DNA from: a bacterium
GTDB taxonomy: Bacteria; SM23-81; DAOVCL01
Reading direction: 5' to 3'
NCBI GenBank assembly: GCA_029932675.1
Contig: JAOZPP010000027.1
Span: forward strand, 1 to 38,641
DNA length: 38,641 nucleotides
The position numbers and the translations under genes are program-made. Shown piece by piece: positions 8,655-17,837 of this stretch. The notes under the pieces are model-generated. The model worked only from the letters and a program-made list of their open reading frames with translations. It made no database searches and was not told the origin of the DNA. Within the stretch, counting starts at the first letter, position 1, and each line of letters starts with the position of its first letter.

Positions 8655-9337
8655 GAAAGCACTTGGCGGTACGAGTCCCCTTCGACTCCTCTATTCATTC
8701 TATTTCAAGCCTGGAATGAAAGACGGATCGGTTAAAGGAGAAGACCACGTAAGTTCCCATTTTGTATGGGCCCTACTGCCCTCCAGTTTCTCCCTTCTGC
8801 CAGCCAATCAACTAGCGGTATACGATAGGGGGACTGTCTTCGCTCTGAGGTGAAAATTGTTTGAGTCCTGAGCATGACTTTAAACTGCTCATTTATTTTT
8901 GCCTTGAGGGTAAGCTAGGTGGTTTCAGAGGAAGTAATGAGTATGGTCAAAGGTGGGCTGGAAGCTTCCGCTTTCGCCGTGGCTTTGTGTGGGGGCTGAA
9001 GGCCCACCGCCAAAAATAAGGGAGGAGTGAACCAATTGTTCCTTGAAATTCAACCTCATGGGAGGCTAAATTCTTGGCTGACAAAGGCAAAGCCATCGGG
9101 TTCACCGGTGGCTTTGCCTTTTTGGAACCGTCTGTCCCCACCGAGTACTAATGTGCAGAGGGAGTTCCCCCCAAAAAACTCTCAGAGCTCCATTCCGGCA
9201 GTAGAGGAAGGCCCTGATATTTTCGGGATACCACCTCGAGCCAACTGTTAGCTATCTTTTCTCGTCCAAAACCGTCCCTAAAAGGAGAGCGCCTTTTCCA
9301 CTTGCAATTGAAGCTGAGTTTTGTTAATTTAGGTAAC
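8655..9337 (+). other. Non-coding region before pdxA with folded RNA elements
   Basis: About 680 bp without a supported gene. Between 8953 and 9009 GGTGGGC pairs with GCCCACC around an inner GGAAGCTTCC palindrome. GTGGCTTTG at 8979-8987 is repeated exactly at 9108-9116 inside the terminator, so it could pair with the terminator's 5' arm and act as an antiterminator. A small hairpin (CCCAT/ATGGG) lies near 8757-8771. I recognise no known riboswitch class. Confidence 0.4.
9083..9121 (+). terminator. Strong intrinsic terminator or attenuator upstream of pdxA
   Basis: A 17-bp stem with one G-U pair (9083-9099 with 9105-9121, loop GTTCA) is followed by a T run ending at 9123. It lies about 215 bp before the pdxA start, either ending the decayed upstream transcript or attenuating a pdxA leader. 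Confidence 0.8.
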
Positions 9338-10345
9338 GTGGCTGAACCGGTTCTGGGAATTACTATGGGGGACCCCGGGGGGGTGGGACCAGAGGTAATA
9401 GTTAAGGCCTTGCAAGACCCCAGGCTTAACCTCTCCTTTAAACCCCTCCTCATTGGTTCTAAGGGTGTATTTGAGAGGGCAGCAAGGGGCATCCATCCCG
9501 GGTTGGAGCTTAAACCCATAAAGGATATTGAAGGAAATCTTGGGGATGGAATAGGGGTTGTGGACTGTGTAGGGAGGGGGGTAAACAGGTTCCCGGTAGG
9601 AGAGGTTTCTCAGGAATCAGGGAAGGCGGCCATGGATGCCCTCCTCAAGGGAATAGATTTGGCCCTACAGGGCAAGATCGCTGGTTTAGTCACCGGGCCG
9701 ATAAGCAAATGGGCAGCATACCTGGCTGGGTATAAATTCCCTGGGCAGACAGAGCTTTTGGCCCATTACACCCAAGCCTCCTCCTTTGCGATGATGTTAG
9801 CCAATCAGAGGCTCAAGGTGGCCTTGGTCACCACCCACCTCCCTTTAACCCAGGTGAGCAGGAGCCTTTCCGTGGAGGTTATCGGGGAGAAGCTGCGGGT
9901 AACCAACCGGGCCCTGAGGGAGTATTTTGCCATCTCCTCCCCGCGGATAGGGGTGGCCGCACTCAACCCCCATGGGGGGGAAGGGGGAAAACTTGGTAAG
10001 GAGGAGATAGAGCTTATCTCCCCGGCAATAGAGGGGGCCAGAAGGGAGGGTATAGATGTTCAGGGCCCCTTCCCCAGCGATACCCTCTTTACCCCCACTT
10101 TTCTCCCCCGTTTCGATGCCCTCTTGGCTATGTATCACGATCAGGGGCTCATCCCGGTGAAGCTGCTCGGTTTTGGGCGCTCAGTAAACATAACTTTGGG
10201 GCTGCCTATCATCAGGACCTCCCCGGATCACGGAGTGGCCTTGGATATCGCTGGTCAGGGAAGGGCAGATCCTGGAAGTATGATCGAGGCCATAAGGATG
10301 GCCTACAGGATGTGGAGGGCCAGGAGTGGAAATCCTCAGCTTTGA
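9338..10345 (+). CDS. pdxA: 4-hydroxythreonine-4-phosphate dehydrogenase PdxA
   Basis: 335 aa from GTG 9338 (AEPVLGITMGDPGGVGPEV), close to the 329 aa of E. coli PdxA. A TTG at 9302 with AAAGGAGA 13 nt upstream would add 12 atypical residues. The enzyme oxidises 4-phosphooxy-L-threonine for pyridoxal phosphate synthesis. Motifs: ITMGDPGG at the N-terminus, TGPISKWA, FPGQTELLAH, ALNPHGGEGG, MYHDQGLIPVK and TSPDHGVALDIAGQGRADPGSM, which include the metal-binding histidines. The end overlaps ftsE by 20 bp. It is the first gene of a plus-strand operon with cell-division genes. Confidence 0.95.
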   Translation: MAEPVLGITMGDPGGVGPEVIVKALQDPRLNLSFKPLLIGSKGVFERAARGIHPGLELKPIKDIEGNLGDGIGVVDCVGRGVNRFPVGEVSQESGKAAMDALLKGIDLALQGKIAGLVTGPISKWAAYLAGYKFPGQTELLAHYTQASSFAMMLANQRLKVALVTTHLPLTQVSRSLSVEVIGEKLRVTNRALREYFAISSPRIGVAALNPHGGEGGKLGKEEIELISPAIEGARREGIDVQGPFPSDTLFTPTFLPRFDALLAMYHDQGLIPVKLLGFGRSVNITLGLPIIRTSPDHGVALDIAGQGRADPGSMIEAIRMAYRMWRARSGNPQL

Positions 10346-10976
10346 ACGGGTAAGCTACAGTTACCCTGAGGGGATCGATGCCTTGAAGGAGGTAAGCTTT
10401 GGGCTGAAGAAGGGAGAACTGCTTACCTTAGTGGGGCCAAATGGTTCAGGAAAGACTACCTTGCTCAAACTCATCTATATGGAGCTTTTTCCCACCCGGG
10501 GGAGGGTGTGGGTTGATGGTTACTCTTCCCAGAAGATAAGGCCAAGGGAGATCCCTAAGCTGAGGAGAAGGTTGGGGATCGTTCCTCAAAATGGCTTGCT
10601 CTTGGAGGAGAGGGATGTCTTTGAGAACGTTGCCTTGGCTATGAGGGCAGTAGGAGGGAAGGGGATCAAGGGAAGGGTCTGGGAGGTGCTGGGCCAAACG
10701 GGCTTGAGCAGCCGAGCTCGCTCCCTTCCCCACCAACTTTCTGGGGGAGAGGCAAAAAGGGTGGCTATAGCCAGGGCCCTCTGCAACCAACCGATCCTTC
10801 TTTTAGCCGATGAACCCACTGGGGGGATTGATCCCCAGGGAGCGGAGGGGGTTCTTAGCCTCTTGAGAAGGATAAACGAACAAGGTGCCGCTATCCTATT
10901 GGCCACTCAGGATGAGGAGGTAGCCCAGCGTTTGGGTGGGAGGACCTTGCGCATAGCCGAAGGGATGATTGTATAG
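10326..10976 (+). CDS. ftsE: Cell-division ABC transporter ATPase FtsE
   Basis: 216 aa, GTG start with an AGGA ribosome site inside the end of pdxA. Walker A GPNGSGKTT (~residues 38-46), Q-loop VPQNGLLLEERDVFENVA, signature LSGGEAKRVAIARAL, Walker B ILLLADEPTGG and a final switch-His region in which ATQDEEV stands where ATHD is usual: the switch histidine is replaced by Gln. FtsE pairs with FtsX at the septum and controls periplasmic murein hydrolase activation. ftsX begins on the base after its stop. Confidence 0.93.
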   Translation: MEILSFERVSYSYPEGIDALKEVSFGLKKGELLTLVGPNGSGKTTLLKLIYMELFPTRGRVWVDGYSSQKIRPREIPKLRRRLGIVPQNGLLLEERDVFENVALAMRAVGGKGIKGRVWEVLGQTGLSSRARSLPHQLSGGEAKRVAIARALCNQPILLLADEPTGGIDPQGAEGVLSLLRRINEQGAAILLATQDEEVAQRLGGRTLRIAEGMIV

Positions 10977-11825
10977 ATGTCCAGGGGTTGGATTTATGGA
11001 ATGAGGGAAGTCCTCTTCAGCCTCCAGGGGCATCCGGCCCGTTTCTTGGTTTCTGTCCTTACCATCTCCCTTTCCCTGCTTCTCTTGGGGGCATTTCTCT
11101 GCTTGACCCTCAATCTGAAGCTGGCCCTCCAGGAGCTGAGGGCAAAGGTGGAGGTGGAGGCATTCCTGCGGGATGGAGTCACCCCTTCCCAGATGGAGGA
11201 ACTCGTCCAAAGGGTAAAAGGGATTGAGGGGGTGAAGGAGGTCATCCCCGTTACCAAGGAGGAAGCACTCCTCGACCTGCAAGCGGAGTTTGGCAAGGAG
11301 TTTACCGCCGATCTGGGGACTAATCCTCTCCCCCCTTCACTGAGGATAAAGCTGAGGAAGGGCTGGCGCACAAAAGGGGCGGTACAGTCAGTAGCGACAA
11401 GGGTAGGTTCTCTAAAGGGGGTGGAGGATGTAGAATATGGGGGGAAGTGGTTGGAGAGGCTGGACAGGTTCGTCTTCCATCTTCTTCTGCTCGATATTAT
11501 ATTGGGGGTGGTCATTGGGCTCTCTACCTTTATGTCTGTCTCCAATGTGGTGGGCAGATCCTTCCTCGATCGCTACAGGGAGGTGGAGGTGATGGAACTC
11601 GTGGGGGCTACCCGGAAGTTTATCCGCAGGCCATTCCTCTATGAGGGGTTCTTTCAGGGGCTCTTGGGGGGTGGGATGGGGGCGGGGTTTCTCTATCTAC
11701 TCTTCCTCCTTCTCTCCCCGCGGCTCCCCTCAGGGGCAATGCTCCCCCCCCAGGTGTTAGGCTTCCAGTTGGGTTTGGGGTTGGTATTTGGGGGCTTAGG
11801 AGGGAGGTTCTCCTTTGGCTGGTAG
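10977..11825 (+). CDS. ftsX: Cell-division protein FtsX
   Basis: 282 aa. Four membrane segments are visible: residues ~20-45 (FLVSVLTISLSLLLLGAFL), then a periplasmic domain of ~110 residues (KVEVEAFLRDGVTPSQMEEL...), then ~165-190, ~220-245 and a C-terminal one. The cytoplasmic loop has RYREVEVMELVGATRKFIRRPFLYEG, the family signature that contacts FtsE. It transmits the ATPase cycle to an EnvC-type activator, and just such a gene follows with a 10-bp overlap. Slightly short at the C-terminus. Confidence 0.92.
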   Translation: MSRGWIYGMREVLFSLQGHPARFLVSVLTISLSLLLLGAFLCLTLNLKLALQELRAKVEVEAFLRDGVTPSQMEELVQRVKGIEGVKEVIPVTKEEALLDLQAEFGKEFTADLGTNPLPPSLRIKLRKGWRTKGAVQSVATRVGSLKGVEDVEYGGKWLERLDRFVFHLLLLDIILGVVIGLSTFMSVSNVVGRSFLDRYREVEVMELVGATRKFIRRPFLYEGFFQGLLGGGMGAGFLYLLFLLLSPRLPSGAMLPPQVLGFQLGLGLVFGGLGGRFSFGW

Positions 11826-12984
11826 GTTAGCCCTTCAGACCGTGATCTTATTCCTCCTTCTTACCCTCAGGTCAGAGGGCATAGGGGTCGAGGATTACGA
11901 CCAGAAGTTGGCCCGCCAAGAGGAGGAGTTGGCTAAGATAAGGAGGAAGCTCGCTCAGAAGAGAAAGGAGGCAAGGGATCTGGCGAAAAGGGAAAGGAGC
12001 CTTCTGGCTCGGCTTGAGGATGTGGAGAAGAGGCTTGAGCTTTCCCGGGCCCTGATCAGGGGTTTAGCTAAAAAGGAGAGGCTGCTTAAGGGCTCAATTT
12101 CACAACTAAATGAGAACTTAAAGCTCTTAGGGGAGGACTTAGCCCAGAGGAGGGAGGAATGGGCAAGGAGGATGAGGAGCATCTACAAAAGGGGCAAGAT
12201 AAGTGACCTTGAGCTTCTCTTCTCAGCGAAGTCATTTCCTCAGCTTCTCTGCCGGGGGAGATACCTTGGCCTGATAGCCCGGAGGGATAGGGAGTACCTC
12301 CAGCAGTTGAGAACAAAGAGGGGGAAGCTCCTGGAGGAGAAAGAGAAACTGCGGGTGGAGAGATTGGAGGTGGAGAGGGCGAAGGTGGAGAGGGAGAAGG
12401 AGGAGAAGGCTTTAAAGAAGGATCGGGAAAAGAGGAGGAGGCTTCTGCGCAAGGTGAAGCTAGCGAGGGCAACCCATGCCCAGGCGATAAAGGATTTAGA
12501 GTCAAGTTCAGAGGAGATCCAGAGGATAATCGATGAGCTCCAGAAACAGAAGAGGGAATACTTAGCCAAGGCCTCCTTTGCCGCTCAGAAGGGCCACCTC
12601 CTTTGGCCGGTGGAGGGGAGGGTTGTCTCTAAGTTTGGTAAGCACCTTCATCCCGTGTTTAAGACAGTCACCCTTAATGAGGGGGTGGAGATAGAGGCTC
12701 CAGTTGGCTCAGAGGTGCGCACTGTATTTGATGGGGAAGTTCTATATGATGGATGGTTAAGGGGCTATGGGAGATTTCTCATCATTGGCCATGGTTCAGG
12801 TTACTACACCCTCTACGCCCACCTCTCTCAGCTCCTGGTGGCTAAGGGGGAAGAGGTGAAACGGGGAGAGCCGGTGGCCCTTTTGGGGGAGACGGGTTCA
12901 TTTAGCGGTCCCCAACTCCATTTTGAGATAAGGAAGGGGAAGGAGAAGTTAGACCCATTGCTATGGTTGGAAAAGAAGAGGTAA
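11815..12984 (+). CDS. EnvC-like murein hydrolase activator (coiled coil + degenerate LytM)
   Basis: 389 aa, TTG start with GGAGGT 5-6 nt upstream inside ftsX. A signal peptide (LALQTVILFLLLTLRSEG) is followed by long coiled coils (residues ~28-115 and ~160-255) and an M23/LytM domain (~265-385). The active-site motif HxxxD is replaced (TLNEGVEIEAP) and the HxH motif reads QLHFEIR, so two or three zinc ligands are missing. This matches EnvC, whose LytM domain does not cut peptidoglycan but activates amidases once FtsEX releases it. Position directly after ftsEX supports that job. No amidase gene is in the window. Confidence 0.88.
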   Translation: MAGRLALQTVILFLLLTLRSEGIGVEDYDQKLARQEEELAKIRRKLAQKRKEARDLAKRERSLLARLEDVEKRLELSRALIRGLAKKERLLKGSISQLNENLKLLGEDLAQRREEWARRMRSIYKRGKISDLELLFSAKSFPQLLCRGRYLGLIARRDREYLQQLRTKRGKLLEEKEKLRVERLEVERAKVEREKEEKALKKDREKRRRLLRKVKLARATHAQAIKDLESSSEEIQRIIDELQKQKREYLAKASFAAQKGHLLWPVEGRVVSKFGKHLHPVFKTVTLNEGVEIEAPVGSEVRTVFDGEVLYDGWLRGYGRFLIIGHGSGYYTLYAHLSQLLVAKGEEVKRGEPVALLGETGSFSGPQLHFEIRKGKEKLDPLLWLEKKR

Positions 12985-14081
12985 CGGAGCTTTTCCCTCG
13001 GGTTGTAGGTCAGAGGAAAGCAAAACTGTTTATCTGGAGGGCACTCCAGCGGGGGAGGCTGGCCCATTCCTACCTTTTTTATGGACCCAGAGGGGTGGGG
13101 AAAGATGCCCTGGCCTTGGAGTTGGCAAAGGCGGTAAACTGCCAAGGGGAGAAGAAGCCTTGTGGGAAGTGTCAGAGCTGTAATTGGGTGGCCCAAAATA
13201 GCCATCCTGACCTTATGTACCTTCAACCCATGCCCAAATCCCTCACCCCTGAGGAGGTGGGCAGATCAACTCAGAAGAGGGTTCAGAGCCCCTATATAGA
13301 AGAGGAAGTTGAGGGCAGCCTTTATATTTCCATTGGGGCGGTAAGGGAAATGGAGAGGTGGACCGCCCAGAAGCCCTTTATGGGAGAGAAAAGGGTGGTC
13401 ATTATCTCTCACTGTGACCGCTTGACGGCCCCTGCCGCCAATGCCCTTCTCAAATCTATAGAGGAACCCCCACCTTACCTCCTCTATATTCTTACTAGCT
13501 CCCATTTGCCCTCCATCCCCCTCACCATCAGGTCCCGCTGTCAACTGGTCAGAATGGGCAAGCTCTCTTCCGGGGAGATAGAGGGGGCCTTGCGGGAGAG
13601 GTTCTCTGTGCCCTCTGACAAGGCGAAGCTCCTCTCCAAGCTGGCTATGGGAAGTTTGGGTCAGGGGCTTAGCCTCTACCAGGGGGAATGGCAGCGGCTA
13701 AGGGAAGAGTCCCTTTCCCTCTTAAGGGAAGCCCTTTGGGGGGATCCCCTGAAGGTTGTGGGATCCATCGAAGATGGATTCAGGAGGAGGGAGAGGATGA
13801 AGGCTAAGGGGGTAGTAGAGGTGCTCCTCTCCTGGTTTAGGGATTTGCTCCTCCTTTCCCAAGGGATGGAGGAACTTGTCTCCAACGAGGATAGGGTAGG
13901 AAGGTTGAGGGAGGAGTTGGAGGCGGTCTCTTTAGTCAAGCTGGAGAGGGCCCTTTCTAAGTTGAGGGAGGCACAAAGGGCCATTGATTTCAATGCTAAC
14001 CTGAGGCTTATATTGCTCGTTACCTTCCTCGGCTTGAGGAGAATAGTGAGAGATGAAGGAGATATTTCAGATAGGGTTTAG
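12963..14081 (+). CDS. holB: DNA polymerase III delta' subunit
   Basis: 372 aa. AAA+ clamp-loader fold: AHSYLFYGPRGVGKDALALELA (Walker A), a zinc module CGKCQSCNWVAQNSHPD, RVVIISHCDRLTAPAANALLKSIEEPP (the sensor region of DnaX/HolB proteins) and IRSRC with the arginine finger. The region CQGEKKPCGKC identifies it as delta'/HolB-like; the protein is too short for DnaX. It loads the sliding clamp within the replicase. The start overlaps the upstream gene by 22 bp and the end overlaps ricT by 29 bp. Confidence 0.92.
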   Translation: MVGKEEVTELFPRVVGQRKAKLFIWRALQRGRLAHSYLFYGPRGVGKDALALELAKAVNCQGEKKPCGKCQSCNWVAQNSHPDLMYLQPMPKSLTPEEVGRSTQKRVQSPYIEEEVEGSLYISIGAVREMERWTAQKPFMGEKRVVIISHCDRLTAPAANALLKSIEEPPPYLLYILTSSHLPSIPLTIRSRCQLVRMGKLSSGEIEGALRERFSVPSDKAKLLSKLAMGSLGQGLSLYQGEWQRLREESLSLLREALWGDPLKVVGSIEDGFRRRERMKAKGVVEVLLSWFRDLLLLSQGMEELVSNEDRVGRLREELEAVSLVKLERALSKLREAQRAIDFNANLRLILLVTFLGLRRIVRDEGDISDRV

Positions 14082-14868
14082 GGGGTGGAGGAAGGGGTAT
14101 TTTCTCAACCCCAGATTACTCCCCTTGCAGATAGGCGACTGGGTTTTGGTTAGTGCTGAGAAGGGGGAGGATATGGGAATGGTGATAAAGAAGGCTAAAG
14201 TGGGGGATGGGTTCTCCCATTCCCAAAAGATACTGAGGAAGGCCACTCCAGAGGATATGAAGAGGATGGAGGAAAACAGGAGTAAACAGGAGGAGGCCCG
14301 CAGGACCTGTCAGGCGAGGATCGAGGAGAAGAACCTTCCGATGAAGCTTGTGGATGTGGAATATCAGTTTGACGGGAACAAATTGGTTTTCTACTTCATC
14401 TCCGAGGAGAGAATTGACTTCCGAGGCCTGGTAAGAGAACTGGCCTCAGTCTATAAGACCAGGATAGAGATGAAGCAGATAGGGGTTAGGGATCAGGCGA
14501 AGAGAATGGGCGGTTACGGGATCTGTGGCCGTCCCCTCTGTTGCGCCACCTTCTTGGAGGATTTTGAGCCCATAACAACTCAATTGGCAAAGGGGCAGCA
14601 TCTTACCCTTATTCCCTCCAAGATATCTGGGGTGTGCGGGAGGTTGATGTGTTGCCTCCTCTTTGAGCGGAAGCTCTATGAGGAGGAACTAAAGAGGTAC
14701 CCCCGCATTGGGTCAAAACTCCGCACGGAGAGGGGAGTAGGGGTGGTGGAAAAGGTGGATATATTCAGGGAAAGGGTGACTGTTGCCCATACCGATGGAG
14801 TAGTTGAGGAGTTGCCCCTTTCCCAACTCCAGAAAGGGAAGGGGCGGAGCTTCTTCAGAAGAAGATAG
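14053..14868 (+). CDS. ricT: PSP1-domain protein RicT (YaaT)
   Basis: 271 aa. Carries the diagnostic block EMKQIGVRDQAKRMGGYGICGRPLCCATFL, then SKISGVCGRLMCCLLFE; the paired Cys (CGRPLCC and CGRLMCC) bind Fe-S clusters in the B. subtilis Ric complex. In Bacillus, RicT acts with RicA and RicF in mRNA maturation and development; the conserved role outside Firmicutes is less clear. The holB-ricT-metG order is common in bacteria and supports the assignment. Confidence 0.93.
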   Translation: MKEIFQIGFRGWRKGYFLNPRLLPLQIGDWVLVSAEKGEDMGMVIKKAKVGDGFSHSQKILRKATPEDMKRMEENRSKQEEARRTCQARIEEKNLPMKLVDVEYQFDGNKLVFYFISEERIDFRGLVRELASVYKTRIEMKQIGVRDQAKRMGGYGICGRPLCCATFLEDFEPITTQLAKGQHLTLIPSKISGVCGRLMCCLLFERKLYEEELKRYPRIGSKLRTERGVGVVEKVDIFRERVTVAHTDGVVEELPLSQLQKGKGRSFFRRR

Positions 14869-14990
14869 GGGCGAAGGCACCTATGAAGGACTTGGCGAGC
14901 ATAGCAACTGAGTTCATGAGGGGAGATCTTCCCCCAACTGCCGACTTTCTATGGTTAACCGCGATAAACTGCTAAACCAATGGAGGTGAG

Positions 14991-16856
14991 ATGGCCTTTT
15001 ATATAACGACTCCCTTATATTATGTGAACGCTGAGCCCCATATTGGACATGCCTATACCACGGTGCTGGCCGATGTGCTTGCCCGCTACCACAAGATGGG
15101 GGGAGGGGAAGCTTTCTTCCTTACAGGGACCGATGAGCACGGCCAGAAGCTTGCTGATACAGCGAAAAAGAAAGGGCTCTCCCCGTTGAAGTTTTGCGAT
15201 CAGATGGTGGAGAAGTTTAAGGAGCTATGGGAAGTTTTAGGGATTGAGTATGATGACTTCATCAGAACCACTGAGGAGAGACATGAAAAGGTGGTTAAGG
15301 CTGTTCTGGCCGATCTCTACCAGAGGGGGGAGATCTACCGGGGGGAGTATGATGGCTGGTACTGCGTGCCAGACGAGAGGTTCTGGACAGAGAAGGACTT
15401 GGTAGATGGCCGCTGCCCTGACTGTGGAAGGGAGGTAATCAAGCTATCTGAGCCCAACTACTTCTTCAGGATGTCCGCCTATCAGGAGTGGTTGGTTGAG
15501 TATATAGGTGCACATCCTGATTTTATCCTCCCTCCCAGCCGGAGAAATGAGGTGCTGGGGTTCCTCAAGAAGCCCTTAGGGGATCTCTGTATCTCCAGGC
15601 CTAAATCCAGGCTGGGTTGGGGAATAGAGCTTCCCTTTGACCCCGACTATGTCTGTTATGTCTGGTTTGATGCCCTCCTCAACTATATATCCGCACTGGG
15701 GTACCTCTTTGACCAGGAAAGGTTTACCCATCTCTGGCCGGCCAGGTATCAACTCATCGGGAAGGACATCCTCACCACCCATGCCGTCTATTGGCCGATA
15801 ATGCTCAAAGCCATTGGCCTTGATCCCCCCCAGACCATTATCGCCCATGGCTGGTGGCTTACCGGTGAGGAGAAGATGTCTAAATCCCTGGGGAACGTGG
15901 TCAACCCAGAAGATCTGGCCAACCTCTATGGAACTGACAGCTTTCGCTATTTTCTCATCAGGGAGATGACTTTAGGCCAAGATGCGAACTTCACCCAAGA
16001 GATATTAGTTGGGCGGCTGAACAGCGATTTAGCCAATGACCTGGGGAACTTAGAGAGCAGGCTCTTAAAGATGGTGGATGGCTGGTGGGAGGGGGAGATC
16101 CCTGAACCAGGAGACTACTTAGAGGAAGATGGGGAACTTAAGGGGTTAGCCTTTCAGGTCGCCGGGAGAGTAGAGGAGTTGGTGGGGAAGCTTAAGTTGG
16201 ATGAAGCCATAGAGGAGATATTTAGGCTGGTTAGGGCCACAAACAGGTATTTGGAATCTACCTCCCCCTGGAGGCTTTATAAGGAGGCGAAGAGGGAGAG
16301 GCTGGGAACAGTCCTCTATACCGGCTGTGAGGCCCTCAGGGTGGCTTCCCTCCTCTTAAGTCCGGTTATGCCTCAAACCTACGCGCAGATAAAGGAAAGG
16401 TTGGGGATGGAGGAAGAGGTTGCTCCCTGCTGGGATGACGCACGGCGGTGGGGGCTCCTTGTTCCTGGTAGTAAGGTGAGGAGGGGAAAACCCCTCTTCC
16501 CCCGGATTAAACCTCCCAAACAGAGGGTTGAAGAGCTAATCAGTTGGGGGGAGTTCAAGAAGATTGACCTGAGGATAGCCCAGGTGGTAGAGGCGGATAG
16601 GGTGGTGGGAACGGATAAGTTGCTCAGGTTGAAAATCGATCTTGGAGGGGAACTGAGGCAGATAGTGGCTGGGGTCGGCCATCGCTATTCACCCAAGGAA
16701 CTGGTGGGGAAACAGATCGTCGTAGTGGCTAATCTCCAGCCAGCGACAATTAAGGGGATCGAGTCCCAAGGGATGTTGCTCGCGGCGACCAGCGGAGAGG
16801 ACCTTGTCCTCATCGGCCCAGATGGCTCCATTCCCCCAGGGGCAAAGGTAGAGTAG
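14991..16856 (+). CDS. metG: Methionyl-tRNA synthetase with C-terminal tRNA-binding domain
   Basis: 621 aa. Class I motifs HIGH at residues 17-20 (PHIGHAYT) and KMSKS at about 295-299 (EEKMSKSLGN). A single CPDCGREV half-knuckle lies in the connective insert. The last ~105 residues (ELISWGEFKKIDLRIAQVVEADRV ... QGMLLAAT) are an EMAP-II/Trbp111-like domain that improves tRNA binding and dimerises the enzyme. GGAGGTGAG precedes the ATG. It charges tRNA-Met in the cytoplasm. The 120 bp before it hold no supported gene. Confidence 0.97.
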   Translation: MAFYITTPLYYVNAEPHIGHAYTTVLADVLARYHKMGGGEAFFLTGTDEHGQKLADTAKKKGLSPLKFCDQMVEKFKELWEVLGIEYDDFIRTTEERHEKVVKAVLADLYQRGEIYRGEYDGWYCVPDERFWTEKDLVDGRCPDCGREVIKLSEPNYFFRMSAYQEWLVEYIGAHPDFILPPSRRNEVLGFLKKPLGDLCISRPKSRLGWGIELPFDPDYVCYVWFDALLNYISALGYLFDQERFTHLWPARYQLIGKDILTTHAVYWPIMLKAIGLDPPQTIIAHGWWLTGEEKMSKSLGNVVNPEDLANLYGTDSFRYFLIREMTLGQDANFTQEILVGRLNSDLANDLGNLESRLLKMVDGWWEGEIPEPGDYLEEDGELKGLAFQVAGRVEELVGKLKLDEAIEEIFRLVRATNRYLESTSPWRLYKEAKRERLGTVLYTGCEALRVASLLLSPVMPQTYAQIKERLGMEEEVAPCWDDARRWGLLVPGSKVRRGKPLFPRIKPPKQRVEELISWGEFKKIDLRIAQVVEADRVVGTDKLLRLKIDLGGELRQIVAGVGHRYSPKELVGKQIVVVANLQPATIKGIESQGMLLAATSGEDLVLIGPDGSIPPGAKVE

Positions 16857-16907
16857 GAAAGGCCTCTTAATTTTAAGCCCTTCCGCAGCGACTTATCACC
16901 CGGAGGT

Positions 16908-16979
16908 CTGTCCGTCCTTTCTAATTGATTTTTGAAATCAAAAGTGAGGTGGCAGAACCCCTGTTCTGCCACGGACAGA
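16908..16979. promoter_or_regulatory. Nested inverted repeats upstream of tpiA
   Basis: Three inverted repeats sit within 72 bp: CTGTCCGT with ACGGACAG at the outside; TTGATTT with AAATCAA (16925-16941); and a perfect 10-bp stem GTGGCAGAAC/GTTCTGCCAC around CCCT (16949-16972). No U tract follows on the plus strand, so this may be a folded leader or an end-of-transcript structure for metG and not a classic terminator. Confidence 0.45.
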
Positions 16980-17068
16980 TCAGGGGATCTGGCCGCTCAG
17001 CTATTGGTAGTTTGCAGCTACGTACAGGTTTTTATGGATAATTCAGGTTAAACGAGAGGGGAGTATAA

Positions 17069-17836
17069 ATGCGCCAACCGATCATCGCTGGAAATTGGAA
17101 GATGAACAAGACCAACCAGGAGGCAAGGGAGTTGGCCCAAGCCATAGTCCAAGGGCTTAAGGCTGACTCAACTTTCTCAGAGGTTGTTGTATGTCCGCCC
17201 TTTACCGCCTTGGAGTCGGTAAAAGATATAATCGAGGGTTCCAATGTAGAGTTGGGGGCACAAAATCTCTTCTGGGAAAGCCAAGGAGCATATACTGGTG
17301 AGATATCACCCAAAATGCTCTTGACTCTTGGTTGCAAATATGTTATATTAGGACACTCGGAGAGGAGAAGATACTTCTTTGAGGATGACCAAATAGTAAA
17401 CAGAAAGGTTAAGGCAGCCATCGAGGCAGGGTTTTCCCCCATCCTCTGCATAGGGGAGAGCCTGGAGGAGAGGGAAGGGGGAAAGACAAGGGCGGTGGTG
17501 AGCAGGCAGTTGCAGGGGGCCTTGGAAGGCCTGGAGGGGGAGAAGCTAAAAAACTTAGTGATTGCCTATGAACCAATCTGGGCCATAGGAACAGGGAAGA
17601 CGGCGACCCCTGAACAGGCCGCCGAGGTGCATAGTTTCATTAGAGGCCTTCTCTCTCAACTATGTGATGAGGAGCTCTCGGAGGAGGTGAGAATCCTCTA
17701 TGGGGGGAGCGTTAAGCCGGAGAATGCGACGGACCTCTTTTGCCAACCCCAAATCGATGGAGGCTTAGTGGGAGGAGCGAGCCTTGATGCAGAATCCTTC
17801 CTGAAGATCATTAACTCGTATCCAATAGGTGATTGA
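17069..17836 (+). CDS. tpiA: Triosephosphate isomerase
   Basis: 255 aa, usual length. Interconverts dihydroxyacetone phosphate and glyceraldehyde-3-phosphate. N-terminal GNWKMNK holds the substrate Asn and Lys, VILGHSERRRYF holds the catalytic His, AYEPIWAIGTGKTA holds the catalytic Glu, and YGGSVKPEN and DGGLVGGASL form the phosphate-binding loops. GAGGGGAG sits just before ATG. It is followed without a gap by secG. Confidence 0.98.
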   Translation: MRQPIIAGNWKMNKTNQEARELAQAIVQGLKADSTFSEVVVCPPFTALESVKDIIEGSNVELGAQNLFWESQGAYTGEISPKMLLTLGCKYVILGHSERRRYFFEDDQIVNRKVKAAIEAGFSPILCIGESLEEREGGKTRAVVSRQLQGALEGLEGEKLKNLVIAYEPIWAIGTGKTATPEQAAEVHSFIRGLLSQLCDEELSEEVRILYGGSVKPENATDLFCQPQIDGGLVGGASLDAESFLKIINSYPIGD

Positions 17837-17837
17837 G

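Noticed and set aside
14883-14975. 30-codon frame between ricT and metG
   Set aside because: Weak ribosome site, no recognisable product and no support beyond openness.
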